The notes beneath the pieces were generated by a model. That model ran no database searches, was not told the DNA's origin, and saw only the letters and a program-made list of their open reading frames with translations. DNA of 64,000 nt from Enterobacter cloacae (lineage in GTDB: Bacteria > Pseudomonadota > Gammaproteobacteria > Enterobacterales > Enterobacteriaceae), in NCBI RefSeq assembly GCF_013375935.1, contig NZ_CP056117.1:2356001-2420000 (forward strand). Direction: 5' to 3'. Position 1 is the stretch's first letter. Each line of letters starts with the position of its first letter. Of this stretch, positions 10,256 through 19,360 are shown piece by piece. A program made the translations under genes and the position numbers.

Positions 10256-10307
10256 TATTCATTCCTGAAAAAAAACGAGAATGCGTTTTTATTTTAAGGA
10301 ATGAGCA

Positions 10308-12686
10308 ATGAAAAAAAATAAAAATCCGGGAGAGGGGCTTATTCCAGCCTTATCCCGACGTCACTTTATTCAGGCAGGATCGGCGCTGGCCGCCCTGCCG
10401 TTTGTCGCCACAACCGGCAAAGCACGTGCCCAGGGCCCGGCAAAGACCAGCGCCACGCCTGAAGAGAAAGTCGTGCAAACCTGTAGTACGTTTGACTGCG
10501 GCGGCAAGTGTGATATTCGTGCGCACGTTAGTGAAGGCGTTGTCACGCGAATTTCCACCCGCCCGGATGATGCCCTTGATCCGCAGATGCCGGTTATGCG
10601 CGCCTGCGTTCGCGGTCGCGCTTATCGGAAATTCGTTTATCACCCGGATCGGCTTAAATATCCCATGAAACGCGTAGGTAAACGTGGCGAAGGAAAATTC
10701 GAGCGTATTACCTGGGATGAAGCCACCACGCTTATTGCGGATCGGTTAAAAACCATTACGCAAAAATACGGCCCCGCCTCGCGCTATGTGCATGTGGGCA
10801 CCGCAGTTTCCGGCGGCACGTTTTCTGGCGATAAGATGGTTCGTCGCCTGCTTAACCTAACCGGCGGTTATCTCGAAAGCTATCACTCGGTCAGCATGGG
10901 CAACACGGCGGCGGCAACGCCGTATACCTATGGCACTGCCGCCAGCGGCAGCTCGCTGGACACGCTGCAGGACACCAGGCTGGTCATCCTCTGGGGGCAC
11001 AACCCGACAGAGACGATCTTTGGCCACAGTAACCACTATTTCCAGAAGATGAAGCAAAACGGCACCCGCTTTATCGTTGTCGATCCGCGCTATTCGGACA
11101 CGGTTTCCTCCCTTGCCGATCAATGGATCCCGCTGCTTCCTGCAACCGATAACGCCCTGATGGACGCCATGATGTACGTGATCGTCACGGAGAACCTGCA
11201 CGATCGCGATTTCCTTCAGCGCTATACCCTGGGCTTTGACGAAGACGCCATGCCAGAGGGCGTTCCGGCGAATGAATCCCTGATGGCTTACCTTAGCGGT
11301 GCAAAAGATGGCGTGGCGAAAACGCCTGAGTGGGCAGAGAAAATCACCCACGTGCCGGCGCAGACCATTCGTCAGCTGGCGCGCGACTACGCAACCACCA
11401 AGCCCGCCGCGCTGATCCAGGGCTGGGGGCCGCAGCGCCATAACTGCGGCGAACGCACCGCGCGCGGCTCGACGATACTGGCAACGCTGACGGGCAACGT
11501 CGGGGTGAAAGGCGGCTGGGCGGCTGGCTATGGCGGCTGCGCAAACCGGAAATTTGCGGCAGGTCCAGAGATGCCGGATAACCCGGTAAAAGCCAAAATA
11601 TCGGTAATGAACTGGGTGCAGGCCGCCGATGATGCTTCCCAAGTAACGGCAGAAGTCGGCCTGAAGGATGTGGATAAGCTCGACAGCAATATCCGCATCC
11701 TGTTCTCGCTGGCGGGCAACTATCTGGCTAACCAGAACCCGGATCTTCATCAGGCGGTCCGCGTGCTGGAAGATGAGTCAAAAATTGAATTTATCGTCGC
11801 AAGCGATCTGTTTATGACGCCGAGCGCCAGATATGCCGATCTTCTCCTGCCGGAAACCAGCTTTATGGAGCGCTGGAATATCGGTGAAACCTGGGGCACG
11901 GCAAGCTATCTGATCCTGTCTGAGAAGCTGATTGAACCTGAGTTTGAGCGCCGCTCAGATTACGACTGGCTGCGGGAAGTCGCTGCTAAGCTTGGCGTCG
12001 AACCCGCATTCAGCGAAGGCCGTGACGAAAAAGCGTGGATTGAACACATCTGGGAGCAGACGCGGCTGTCCATGCCGGACGAAAACCTGCCGGACTTCGC
12101 GACGCTACAGAAAACGCGTCAGCATCTCTTCAAAAGCGCGCCGTTCGTTGCCTTTGAGGACAACATCCGCGATCCGCAAAATCATCCGTTCCCGACGCCT
12201 TCCGGAAAAATTGAGATCTTCTCGAAGCGCCTGTACGACATGCATCACCCGGAAATTCCGGCGCTGTCGCACTACGTTCCCGCCCATGAGGGCCCGGAAG
12301 ACGCGCTGGCGAAAACCTTCCCGCTCCAGCTGATCACCTGGAAAGGGAAAAACCGCGCCAACTCTACCCAGTACGCCAACCCGTGGCTGATTGAAGTCCA
12401 GCAGCAAAAGCTGTGGATTAGCCCGCAGGATGCGCAAAAGCGCGGTATTGCGCAGGGAGACACCGTGCGCATTCACAACGCGCGCGGCATTTGTGAGGTC
12501 CCGGCGGAGGTCACGCCGCGCATTATTCCCGGCGTTGTTGCCATGCAGGCAGGCGCCTGGTGGCAGCCGGACGAGCGGGGCATTGATAAAGGCGGCTGCG
12601 CGAACGTGCTCAGTTCAGCCCGTATTACCGCACTTGCGAAAGGAAATTCCCATCAAACCATGCTGGTGGAGGTAGCGAAAGCATGA
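10308..12686 (+). CDS. DmsA-like molybdopterin oxidoreductase, catalytic subunit
   Basis: This 792-residue protein is a DMSO-reductase-family catalytic subunit of the DmsA/YnfE type. A twin-arginine signal (SRRHFIQAGSA, residues 16-26) predicts folded export. The N-terminal iron-sulfur cysteines are Cys59, Cys64, Cys68 and Cys100. The spacing C-x4-C-x3-C-x31-C differs from C-x3-C in E. coli DmsA. By hand alignment Ser196 (in YHSVSMGN) matches the serine molybdenum ligand of DmsA. The middle and C-terminal parts carry typical pterin-binding segments such as GWGPQRH and GCANVLSS. It overlaps the dmsB-like gene by four bases (ATGA). It likely reduces an S- or N-oxide during anaerobic respiration. 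The substrate is not known, and Salmonella has a similar gene set. Confidence 0.88.
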   Translation: MKKNKNPGEGLIPALSRRHFIQAGSALAALPFVATTGKARAQGPAKTSATPEEKVVQTCSTFDCGGKCDIRAHVSEGVVTRISTRPDDALDPQMPVMRACVRGRAYRKFVYHPDRLKYPMKRVGKRGEGKFERITWDEATTLIADRLKTITQKYGPASRYVHVGTAVSGGTFSGDKMVRRLLNLTGGYLESYHSVSMGNTAAATPYTYGTAASGSSLDTLQDTRLVILWGHNPTETIFGHSNHYFQKMKQNGTRFIVVDPRYSDTVSSLADQWIPLLPATDNALMDAMMYVIVTENLHDRDFLQRYTLGFDEDAMPEGVPANESLMAYLSGAKDGVAKTPEWAEKITHVPAQTIRQLARDYATTKPAALIQGWGPQRHNCGERTARGSTILATLTGNVGVKGGWAAGYGGCANRKFAAGPEMPDNPVKAKISVMNWVQAADDASQVTAEVGLKDVDKLDSNIRILFSLAGNYLANQNPDLHQAVRVLEDESKIEFIVASDLFMTPSARYADLLLPETSFMERWNIGETWGTASYLILSEKLIEPEFERRSDYDWLREVAAKLGVEPAFSEGRDEKAWIEHIWEQTRLSMPDENLPDFATLQKTRQHLFKSAPFVAFEDNIRDPQNHPFPTPSGKIEIFSKRLYDMHHPEIPALSHYVPAHEGPEDALAKTFPLQLITWKGKNRANSTQYANPWLIEVQQQKLWISPQDAQKRGIAQGDTVRIHNARGICEVPAEVTPRIIPGVVAMQAGAWWQPDERGIDKGGCANVLSSARITALAKGNSHQTMLVEVAKA

Positions 12687-13312
12687 GTCAGTTCAAACAC
12701 TACGCGCCGGTGAGCGACAAGCAGCTGGGGTTCTTTATCGACTCATCCCGCTGCTCGGGCTGCAAGGCCTGCCAGGTGGCGTGCAAAGATAAAAACAACC
12801 TTGAGGTCGGGCGTCGTTTCCGTCGCGTGTACGACGTTAACGGCGGGAATTTCATCCCGACCGGCCAGGGCGGGGTCAGCAATAACGTTTTTGCCTACAC
12901 GCTTTCTGTCTCCTGCAACCACTGCGCGGATCCCATCTGCACCAAAAACTGCCCGACCACCGCGATGCATAAGCGTCCTGGCGACGGCATCGTGCGTGTC
13001 GATACGGACAAGTGCGTCGGCTGCGGATACTGTGCGTGGTCATGCCCCTATGGCGCGCCACAGCTCAACGAGCAGACCGGGCAGATGTCAAAATGCGATT
13101 TTTGCGTGGATCTGCAGGCAAAAGGCGAACAGCCTGTCTGCGTGGCAACCTGTCCCCTCGAAGCGATCAAATTCGGGCCGATTGATGAGCTTCGGGCGAA
13201 ATACGGTGCGGTCTGTGACGTGAAGGGCTTGCCTGATTCCTCCATCACAAAACCGAACCTGGTGATCAAAGCACATCAGGGCGCAGAGAAAGAGGGGAAA
13301 CGTCATGCATGA
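12683..13312 (+). CDS. DmsB-like electron-transfer subunit with four 4Fe-4S clusters
   Basis: This 209-residue protein aligns along its length with DmsB (205 residues). It has four cysteine groups: CSGCKACQVAC, CNHCADPICTKNC, CVGCGYCAWSCP and CDFCVD...CVATCP. These ligate four 4Fe-4S clusters that pass electrons from the membrane anchor to the molybdenum subunit. It has no signal peptide and should travel with the Tat-exported catalytic subunit. The start overlaps the end of the catalytic gene by four bases, and its end overlaps the anchor gene by eight, so the three are translationally coupled. Confidence 0.92.
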   Translation: MSQFKHYAPVSDKQLGFFIDSSRCSGCKACQVACKDKNNLEVGRRFRRVYDVNGGNFIPTGQGGVSNNVFAYTLSVSCNHCADPICTKNCPTTAMHKRPGDGIVRVDTDKCVGCGYCAWSCPYGAPQLNEQTGQMSKCDFCVDLQAKGEQPVCVATCPLEAIKFGPIDELRAKYGAVCDVKGLPDSSITKPNLVIKAHQGAEKEGKRHA

Positions 13313-14093
13313 GTTACCGCTGTTGATTTTTACGCTGTTCCTTCAGGGTTCGGTAGGCGTTACGCTCTGGCTGGCGTTCGGGGGCGCGCATGGTTCGCCG
13401 CGTAGCGCGCTGCTGCCTGCTGCCGGGGCGTTCGTGCTGGCCTGCCTGGGGCTGCTCGCCTCGGCGCTGCACATGGGTTATCCGCTGAATGCCCTTAACG
13501 CGCTGCGCCACGTATCCAGCTCCTGGCTGAGCCGCGAGATTGTCTTTGCCAGCCTTTATCTTGCGGCGCTTGGTCTTGCGACGCTGCTGATGTTCGCAAA
13601 AAAGCCGGGTTGGAAGCCGCTTCTGGCCGTGGCGGGTCTTGTCGGGCTGGTGGATGTCTTCTGCATGGCGCAGATTTATATGCATGCGTCCGTGGTGACC
13701 TGGCAGCACATAAACACGCTGGTGCTGTTTATCGGCTCGGTGGGCATTATCGGCTCAGCCTGCATGGCCGCTGGAACGCCTTCCCGGGCGACCCTGCGTG
13801 CGGCGGTTGCGATCGTTACGCTGCTGGTGCTTGTGCGTCTGCTGATGCAGCCCGTCTGGCTGGCTGACATTACTGCCGTGGACAACACCGTGGTGACGTT
13901 CCCGCACGCTCCGTTACGGATGCTGGAGCAGCTGCGCACGCTGCATCTGCTGAGCTGGTGCGTTTCCGTTGCCGGCATGCTGTGCTTTGCCGCGGGCGGT
14001 CTGAAGGCAGCGCGAGGCCCTGTTCTGCTCGGAAGCGCGTTGCTGATTGTGGGTGAACTGATGCTGCGCTTCGTTTTCTTCAGTATTGGCTGA
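13305..14093 (+). CDS. DmsC-like membrane anchor subunit
   Basis: This 262-residue, very hydrophobic protein has about eight predicted membrane segments, the DmsC pattern. It opens MHELPLLIFTLFLQGSVGVTL and carries conserved HMGYPLNALNALRHVSSSWLSREI in two adjoining blocks, characteristic of the DmsC family. It should anchor the complex in the inner membrane and oxidise menaquinol. It overlaps dmsB by eight bases and ends in TGATG, whose ATG starts the next gene. Confidence 0.9.
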   Translation: MHELPLLIFTLFLQGSVGVTLWLAFGGAHGSPRSALLPAAGAFVLACLGLLASALHMGYPLNALNALRHVSSSWLSREIVFASLYLAALGLATLLMFAKKPGWKPLLAVAGLVGLVDVFCMAQIYMHASVVTWQHINTLVLFIGSVGIIGSACMAAGTPSRATLRAAVAIVTLLVLVRLLMQPVWLADITAVDNTVVTFPHAPLRMLEQLRTLHLLSWCVSVAGMLCFAAGGLKAARGPVLLGSALLIVGELMLRFVFFSIG

Positions 14094-14968
14094 TGGGCGG
14101 ATTAACGCTTATCCCGGCGATGGACGTGACGCACGCGTGCGTTCGTCGCCGCTTTCGCCACGCCTCCTGCCGCGCCTGTGCGGACGCTTGTCCCGCGCAG
14201 GCGTTCTTCGTTACGGACGCGGGCGTCCTGATTGATGACAGCCGCTGTATTGAATGCGGCGACTGCCTGTTTGTCTGTCCTGCCGGGGCCATTACCGGCA
14301 TCATGCCGCGAAAGCGCTTTTTGCGTGGAGATATGCTTGTCGGGCCGTTTACTGAGCGCGCGCCCGGCGTGAATGAGCTGCTGCTCTGGCACGCGCAATA
14401 CCGCGTTCGTTTTATCAGTATTGAAGCAGAGCGTTACCCTGCATGGCTGCTGGCGCTTGCCCGGCTTAATCTTGCGCTTCGCCGACGCGGTGAGGCGGCG
14501 TGGACGTTCAGGCTTATCCCGCACAACGAGGTTAATCTCGCCCGTCGTGCGCTGATGCACGTTCCCCGTGAGGCCGTTCAATCCTGTAGCGTAATGCCCG
14601 GCCTGCGCGAGCTGCGAAGGGCTTTTCCCGCGTTTAGCGAGGCAGAGATAACGCTCGATGCCGGAAAGTGCGTGCTGTGTGGGGCATGCTGGCGAAGCTG
14701 CCAGGAAAAGGCGATTCGCTTTGAGAACGCCGTGCTGAAGGTGGAGTCCGGGCATTGCACCGGTTGCGGGGGATGTGAAGCGGTTTGCCAGCATGAGGCG
14801 ATAAATGTGACGCAAGCAGAGGGATCCGCAAATACCGTTGCCAGGCCCGCATATGAGGTGGTTTGCCAGTCGTGCCACCGCCAGTTCTGGTCATTTACGC
14901 CTGATGAAAAGCAGTGCCCGCTCTGTTTTCATCATCATTACGGGATGCGAAATCAGGCCTGTTGCTAA
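14093..14968 (+). CDS. Polyferredoxin with a C-terminal zinc-ribbon-like motif
   Basis: This 291-residue cytoplasmic-type protein has no signal peptide or membrane segment. It has four cysteine clusters: CRACADACP, CIECGDCLFVCP, CVLCGACWRSC and CTGCGGCEAVC. The last three are complete CxxCxxCxxxC binding motifs. The C-terminus has two further CxxC pairs (CQSC...CPLC) resembling a zinc ribbon or rubredoxin knuckle. Residues about 85-175 between clusters two and three have no motif I recognise. Translation is coupled to the anchor gene through TGATG, so it belongs to the Dms-like operon. It could supply electrons to, or help mature, the Tat-exported enzyme. That role is inferred. Confidence 0.8.
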   Translation: MGGLTLIPAMDVTHACVRRRFRHASCRACADACPAQAFFVTDAGVLIDDSRCIECGDCLFVCPAGAITGIMPRKRFLRGDMLVGPFTERAPGVNELLLWHAQYRVRFISIEAERYPAWLLALARLNLALRRRGEAAWTFRLIPHNEVNLARRALMHVPREAVQSCSVMPGLRELRRAFPAFSEAEITLDAGKCVLCGACWRSCQEKAIRFENAVLKVESGHCTGCGGCEAVCQHEAINVTQAEGSANTVARPAYEVVCQSCHRQFWSFTPDEKQCPLCFHHHYGMRNQACC

Positions 14969-15005
14969 TCTTCGTCTCATTTTAAAAAAATGTTATGCAT
15001 AACCA

Positions 15006-15034
15006 TAGGCAATGGCGCTATTGCTCTTTATAAT
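15006..15034 (+). promoter_or_regulatory. Likely ndk promoter
   Basis: A perfect -10 TATAAT at 15029-15034 sits 17 bases after TAGGCA (15006-15011, four of six matches to TTGACA). It is 58 bases before the ndk ATG. Confidence 0.65.
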
Positions 15035-15092
15035 CCGCGCCACACCATACTCAGGTATGCAAAAACAACAGAACATTTTACAGAGGTTATCA

Positions 15093-15524
15093 ATGGCTAT
15101 TGAACGTACTTTTTCCATCATCAAACCAAACGCGGTGGCAAAAAACGTTATTGGCAGCATCTTCTCTCGCTTTGAATCAGCAGGGTTTAAGATCGTTGGC
15201 ACCAAAATGCTGCATCTGACCGTTGAACAGGCTCGCGGTTTCTACGCCGAGCACGAAGGTCGCCCATTCTTTGACGGTCTGGTTGAGTTCATGACTTCTG
15301 GCCCAATCGTTGTATCCGTACTGGAAGGCGAAAATGCGGTACAGCGTCACCGCGATCTGCTGGGTGCAACCAACCCGGACAACGCGCTGGCAGGCACTCT
15401 GCGCGCCGACTACGCTGACAGCTTCACCGAGAACGGCACCCATGGTTCCGACTCTGTTGAATCTGCTGCACGCGAAATCGCGTTCTTCTTCGCAGAAGGC
15501 GAAGTGTGCCCTCGCACTCGCTAA
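15093..15524 (+). CDS. ndk: Nucleoside diphosphate kinase
   Basis: This 143-residue enzyme, the same length as E. coli Ndk, moves the gamma-phosphate from ATP to other (d)NDPs in the cytoplasm. It starts [18 protein letters not shown]. The phosphohistidine is in the NGTHGSDS motif. The ATG at 15093 has the site AGAGG seven bases upstream. A longer in-frame start at 15012 lies before the -10 box and is rejected. It is a single-gene unit with its own promoter and terminator. Confidence 0.98.
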   Translation: MAIERTFSIIKPNAVAKNVIGSIFSRFESAGFKIVGTKMLHLTVEQARGFYAEHEGRPFFDGLVEFMTSGPIVVSVLEGENAVQRHRDLLGATNPDNALAGTLRADYADSFTENGTHGSDSVESAAREIAFFFAEGEVCPRTR

Positions 15525-15582
15525 TAATTTCGTAAATGCCGCGTGCAAACGTGGCATCCCTGCGCCAGACTTTGTACAATGC

Positions 15583-15624
15583 AACGCCCCGGACGAGCAG
15601 ACCGCTTACCGGGGCGTTTCTTTT
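15583..15624 (+). terminator. Rho-independent terminator after ndk
   Basis: A perfect 10-bp stem (AACGCCCCGG with CCGGGGCGTT) with a 16-base loop is followed by TCTTTT. It ends ndk transcription 48 bases before the rlmN start. Confidence 0.8.
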
Positions 15625-15671
15625 CAACCCACCAAGGGCCACAACGTGTAACAACGAGGCCGGAAAACATT

Positions 15672-16838
15672 ATGTCTGAATTAGTGAATACCTCCGAAGT
15701 CGCCATTCCTGCGGTTCCCAATAAAAATGGAAAAATTAACCTGCTGGACCTGAACCGTCAGCAGATGCGCGAGTTCTTTAAAGAGATGGGCGAGAAGCCG
15801 TTTCGTGCCGACCAGGTCATGAAATGGATGTACCACTATTGCAGCGACAACTTTGATGATATGACGGACATCAACAAGGTTCTGCGCAATAAGCTCAAAG
15901 AAGTCGCGGAAATCCGCGCGCCGGAAGTAGTGGAAGAGCAGCGCTCGTCGGATGGCACCATTAAATGGGCCATTGCGGTTGGCGATCAGCGCGTTGAAAC
16001 CGTGTATATCCCGGAAGACGATCGCGCCACGCTGTGCGTCTCTTCTCAGGTGGGCTGTGCGCTGGAGTGCAAATTCTGCTCCACGGCGCAGCAGGGCTTT
16101 AACCGTAACCTGCGGGTGTCGGAAATTATCGGCCAGGTATGGCGCGCCGCGAAAATCGTGGGCGCGGCAAAAGTGACCGGTACGCGTCCAATCACCAACG
16201 TGGTTATGATGGGGATGGGCGAACCGCTGCTGAACCTGACCAACGTGGTGCCGGCGATGGAAATCATGCTCGACGATTTCGGTTTTGGCCTGTCCAAGCG
16301 CCGCGTTACGCTCTCTACTTCAGGCGTGGTTCCCGCGCTGGACAAGCTGGGTGACATGATTGACGTCGCGCTGGCCATCTCCCTTCACGCGCCAAACGAT
16401 GCGATTCGTGACGAAATTGTGCCGATCAACAAAAAGTACAATATCGAAACCTTCCTGGCCGGCGTGCGTCGCTACCTGGAGAAATCCAACGCTAACCAGG
16501 GCCGCGTGACCATCGAATACGTGATGCTGGATCATGTTAACGACGGCACCGAGCATGCTCATGAGCTGGCTGAACTGCTGAAAGATACGCCATGTAAGAT
16601 CAACCTGATCCCATGGAACCCGTTCCCGGGCGCGCCGTATGGCCGCAGCTCGAACAGCCGTATCGATCGTTTTTCCAAGGTGCTGATGGAGTATGGCTTC
16701 ACCACTATCGTGCGTAAAACCCGTGGTGATGATATTGATGCCGCCTGTGGCCAGCTGGCGGGTGACGTTATTGACCGTACCAAACGTACGCTGCGTAAGC
16801 GCATGCAGGGTGAGTCAATCGCGGTTAAAACCGTTTGA
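15672..16838 (+). CDS. rlmN: Dual-specificity 23S rRNA/tRNA adenine-C2 methyltransferase RlmN
   Basis: This 388-residue radical SAM enzyme methylates A2503 of 23S rRNA and A37 of some tRNAs. The radical SAM cluster is Cys129-x3-Cys133-x2-Cys136 (CALECKFCS). The other conserved cysteines are present: Cys122 and the one in [12 protein letters not shown] near the C-terminus, which takes part in methyl transfer. The ATG at 15672 gives MSELVNTSE, matching the E. coli N-terminus (MSEQLVTPE). The longer in-frame extension runs back through the ndk terminator and is not used. Confidence 0.97.
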   Translation: MSELVNTSEVAIPAVPNKNGKINLLDLNRQQMREFFKEMGEKPFRADQVMKWMYHYCSDNFDDMTDINKVLRNKLKEVAEIRAPEVVEEQRSSDGTIKWAIAVGDQRVETVYIPEDDRATLCVSSQVGCALECKFCSTAQQGFNRNLRVSEIIGQVWRAAKIVGAAKVTGTRPITNVVMMGMGEPLLNLTNVVPAMEIMLDDFGFGLSKRRVTLSTSGVVPALDKLGDMIDVALAISLHAPNDAIRDEIVPINKKYNIETFLAGVRRYLEKSNANQGRVTIEYVMLDHVNDGTEHAHELAELLKDTPCKINLIPWNPFPGAPYGRSSNSRIDRFSKVLMEYGFTTIVRKTRGDDIDAACGQLAGDVIDRTKRTLRKRMQGESIAVKTV

Positions 16839-16841
16839 TTA

Positions 16842-16881
16842 TTATGCAGACACGGCGCGTTTTTTGCGCCGTGAAGCATAA
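16842..16881. terminator. Long hairpin after rlmN
   Basis: An 8-bp stem (CACGGCGC with GCGCCGTG, 7-base loop) is extended by a second pairing, TTATGC with GCATAA. The hairpin starts three bases after the rlmN stop. No T tract follows it on the plus strand, so it may stabilise the 3' end rather than terminate. The rest of the 291-base gap before rodZ holds a -10-like TATACT at 17024-17029 and nothing else I recognise. Confidence 0.5.
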
Positions 16882-17129
16882 ATTTACTGAATAATCAGTC
16901 ACAATCATCACGATTGATTAATAATTACGGTGCGTTTCATACGACTTTCGGGCAGTATGTAACGACGTAACAACAGTTTAGCGCGAAGGCCTGCCAGCGC
17001 TGTCATCTGCGGCCCGACAGTCTTATACTGTTTGTTCAAGGTTAACTGACCTGAAGTTTCGCGGTGCGGGTGGCATTGTGACTCACCGGCACCTGAACCC
17101 TTATTTTCACGTACCAGTAGTTGTAGCGA

Positions 17130-18134
17130 ATGAATACTGAAGCCACTCACGATCAAAATGCAGCACTCTCCACTGGCGTTCGTCTTCGCAACGCCCGTGA
17201 ACAACTCGGACTCAGCCAGCAAGCCGTTGCAGAACGCCTGTGCCTGAAGGTTTCCACCGTTCGCGATATTGAAGAAGATAAGGCACCAGCCGATCTGGCT
17301 TCAACGTTTCTGCGCGGTTATATCCGTTCTTACGCCAAACTGGTTCATATTCCTGAAGACGAATTACTGCCGATGATGGAGAAGCAGGCGCCCGTGCGTG
17401 CTGCAAAAGTTGCGCCTATGCAAAGCTTCTCTCTGGGTAAACGTCGTAAAAAACGCGATGGCTGGCTGATGAGCTTTACCTGGCTGGTCCTGTTCGTGGT
17501 TGTGGGCCTGACGGGCGCATGGTGGTGGCAAAACCACAAAGCGCAGCAGGAAGAGATCACCACCATGGCCGATCAGTCCTCCGCTGAGCTTAATCAAACC
17601 AACGGTGCGCAAAGCGTGCCGCTGAGCACGGAAGGGGCTGCATCTTCCAGTGAACCTCAGACGGCGGCAACGAACGCGCCTGCAAGCGAACCTGCTCCAG
17701 CGCCAGAGGCGACGGCTAACACCGCGCCAGCGACCCAGGCACAGGATCAGAACGCGGTAGTGTCACCTTCCCAGGCAAATGTTGATACTGCACCTGCGGC
17801 AACGGCATCTGCGGAAAATCCTGCGGCGACGCTGCCAACGGACCCGGCCGGCACGGCGGCACCTGCCGTTGACCCGAATGCGCTGGTGATGAACTTTACG
17901 GCGGATTGCTGGCTGGAAGTCACTGACGCAACGGGTAAAAAACTTTTCAGCGGCCTGCAGCGTAAAGATGGCACGTTAAATCTAACGGGGCAGGCACCCT
18001 ACAAGCTTAAAATCGGCGCACCGGCAGCGGTACAGATCCAGTATCAAGGAAAACCTGTCGATCTGAGCCGCTTTATCAGAACTAACCAGGTTGCGCGTCT
18101 TACCGTTAATGCCGAACAATCAGCAGCACAGTAA
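17130..18134 (+). CDS. rodZ: Cytoskeletal membrane protein RodZ
   Basis: This 334-residue bitopic protein links MreB filaments to the cell-wall elongation machinery. Residues about 17-85 form the cytoplasmic helix-turn-helix domain that binds MreB ([19 protein letters not shown]). A basic KRRKKR stretch precedes the single membrane helix (about 112-134). A long Ala/Pro/Thr-rich linker follows (about 150-250), then the periplasmic DUF4115 beta domain (about 250-330). The start at 17130 gives [10 protein letters not shown], as in E. coli. It is followed 26 bases later by ispG, the conserved order. Confidence 0.97.
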   Translation: MNTEATHDQNAALSTGVRLRNAREQLGLSQQAVAERLCLKVSTVRDIEEDKAPADLASTFLRGYIRSYAKLVHIPEDELLPMMEKQAPVRAAKVAPMQSFSLGKRRKKRDGWLMSFTWLVLFVVVGLTGAWWWQNHKAQQEEITTMADQSSAELNQTNGAQSVPLSTEGAASSSEPQTAATNAPASEPAPAPEATANTAPATQAQDQNAVVSPSQANVDTAPAATASAENPAATLPTDPAGTAAPAVDPNALVMNFTADCWLEVTDATGKKLFSGLQRKDGTLNLTGQAPYKLKIGAPAAVQIQYQGKPVDLSRFIRTNQVARLTVNAEQSAAQ

Positions 18135-18160
18135 CAGACGGGCAATGCGGGAGATTTTAC

Positions 18161-19279
18161 ATGCATAACCAGGCTCCTATTCAACGTAGAAAATCAAAAC
18201 GGATTTACGTTGGGAACGTGCCAATCGGCGATGGGGCGCCTATCGCCGTCCAGTCGATGACCAACACGCGCACCACGGATGTGGAAGCAACGGTCAATCA
18301 AATCAAAGCATTAGAACGCGTAGGCGCGGACATTGTCCGCGTCTCCGTCCCGACCATGGATGCCGCTGAAGCGTTCAAACTAATCAAGCAGCAGGTGAAC
18401 GTGCCGCTGGTTGCCGATATTCACTTCGATTACCGTATTGCGCTTAAAGTCGCTGAATACGGCGTCGATTGCCTGCGTATCAACCCAGGCAATATCGGCA
18501 ACGAAGAGCGTATTCGCATGGTTGTTGACTGCGCCCGCGACAAAAACATTCCAATTCGTATCGGCGTTAATGCCGGTTCGCTGGAAAAAGATCTGCAAGA
18601 AAAGTACGGTGAGCCAACGCCGCAGGCGCTGCTTGAATCCGCGATGCGTCACGTCGATCATCTGGATCGTCTTAACTTCGAGCAGTTCAAAGTGAGCGTG
18701 AAAGCCTCCGACGTTTTCCTTGCCGTTGAATCTTATCGTCTGCTGGCAAAACAGATCGATCAGCCGCTGCACCTCGGGATCACCGAGGCGGGCGGTCTGC
18801 GCAGCGGTTCGGTGAAGTCCGCCATTGGCCTTGGCCTGCTGCTCTCGGAAGGCATTGGCGACACGTTACGCGTCTCTCTGGCCGCCGATCCGGTGGAGGA
18901 GATCAAGGTAGGTTTCGATATCCTGAAATCACTGCGCATCCGCGCGCGCGGGATCAACTTCATTGCCTGCCCAACCTGTTCACGTCAGGAATTTGACGTG
19001 ATTGGTACCGTGAATGCTCTGGAGCAGCGCCTGGAAGACATCATCACCCCGATGGACGTTTCCATCATTGGTTGCGTGGTGAACGGTCCGGGGGAAGCGC
19101 TGGTGTCAACGCTGGGCGTTACCGGCGGTAACAAGAAAAGTGGTCTCTATGAAGATGGCGTTCGTAAAGATCGTCTGGATAATAGCGACATGATCGACCA
19201 GCTTGAAGCCCGCATTCGCGCTAAAGCGACAATGATGGATGAAGCGCAGCGCATCAGCGTTCAGCAGGTTGAAAAATAA
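18161..19279 (+). CDS. ispG: 4-hydroxy-3-methylbut-2-enyl diphosphate synthase (flavodoxin)
   Basis: This 372-residue enzyme catalyses the penultimate step of the non-mevalonate isoprenoid pathway, converting MEcPP to HMBPP with a 4Fe-4S cluster. The cluster cysteines are Cys270 and Cys273 ([10 protein letters not shown]) and the cysteine in [12 protein letters not shown]. The N-terminal half is the TIM-barrel substrate domain. Length and sequence match E. coli IspG almost throughout. It shares the unit with rodZ upstream. A terminator-like structure separates it from hisS. Confidence 0.98.
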   Translation: MHNQAPIQRRKSKRIYVGNVPIGDGAPIAVQSMTNTRTTDVEATVNQIKALERVGADIVRVSVPTMDAAEAFKLIKQQVNVPLVADIHFDYRIALKVAEYGVDCLRINPGNIGNEERIRMVVDCARDKNIPIRIGVNAGSLEKDLQEKYGEPTPQALLESAMRHVDHLDRLNFEQFKVSVKASDVFLAVESYRLLAKQIDQPLHLGITEAGGLRSGSVKSAIGLGLLLSEGIGDTLRVSLAADPVEEIKVGFDILKSLRIRARGINFIACPTCSRQEFDVIGTVNALEQRLEDIITPMDVSIIGCVVNGPGEALVSTLGVTGGNKKSGLYEDGVRKDRLDNSDMIDQLEARIRAKATMMDEAQRISVQQVEK

Positions 19280-19283
19280 CGTG

Positions 19284-19339
19284 ATGGGAAGCAGGCTGCT
19301 TCCCATGTATGATTGAGCCCATTCTTTGGGTTCTTTTTT
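19284..19339 (+). terminator. Two consecutive hairpins between ispG and hisS
   Basis: The first hairpin (19284-19306) has a 10-bp perfect stem, ATGGGAAGCA with TGCTTCCCAT, and a 3-base loop. The second (19315-19333) pairs GAGCCCA with TGGGTTC, one G-U pair included, and is followed by six T residues (19334-19339). The second looks like an intrinsic terminator. It would limit ispG readthrough into hisS. Confidence 0.65.
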
Positions 19340-19360
19340 GTATATAGAAAGAGAATAAAC

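Noticed and set aside
15012..15092. Longer start for ndk
   Set aside because: It lies upstream of the -10 box, and the protein would have a 27-residue extension not found in the family.
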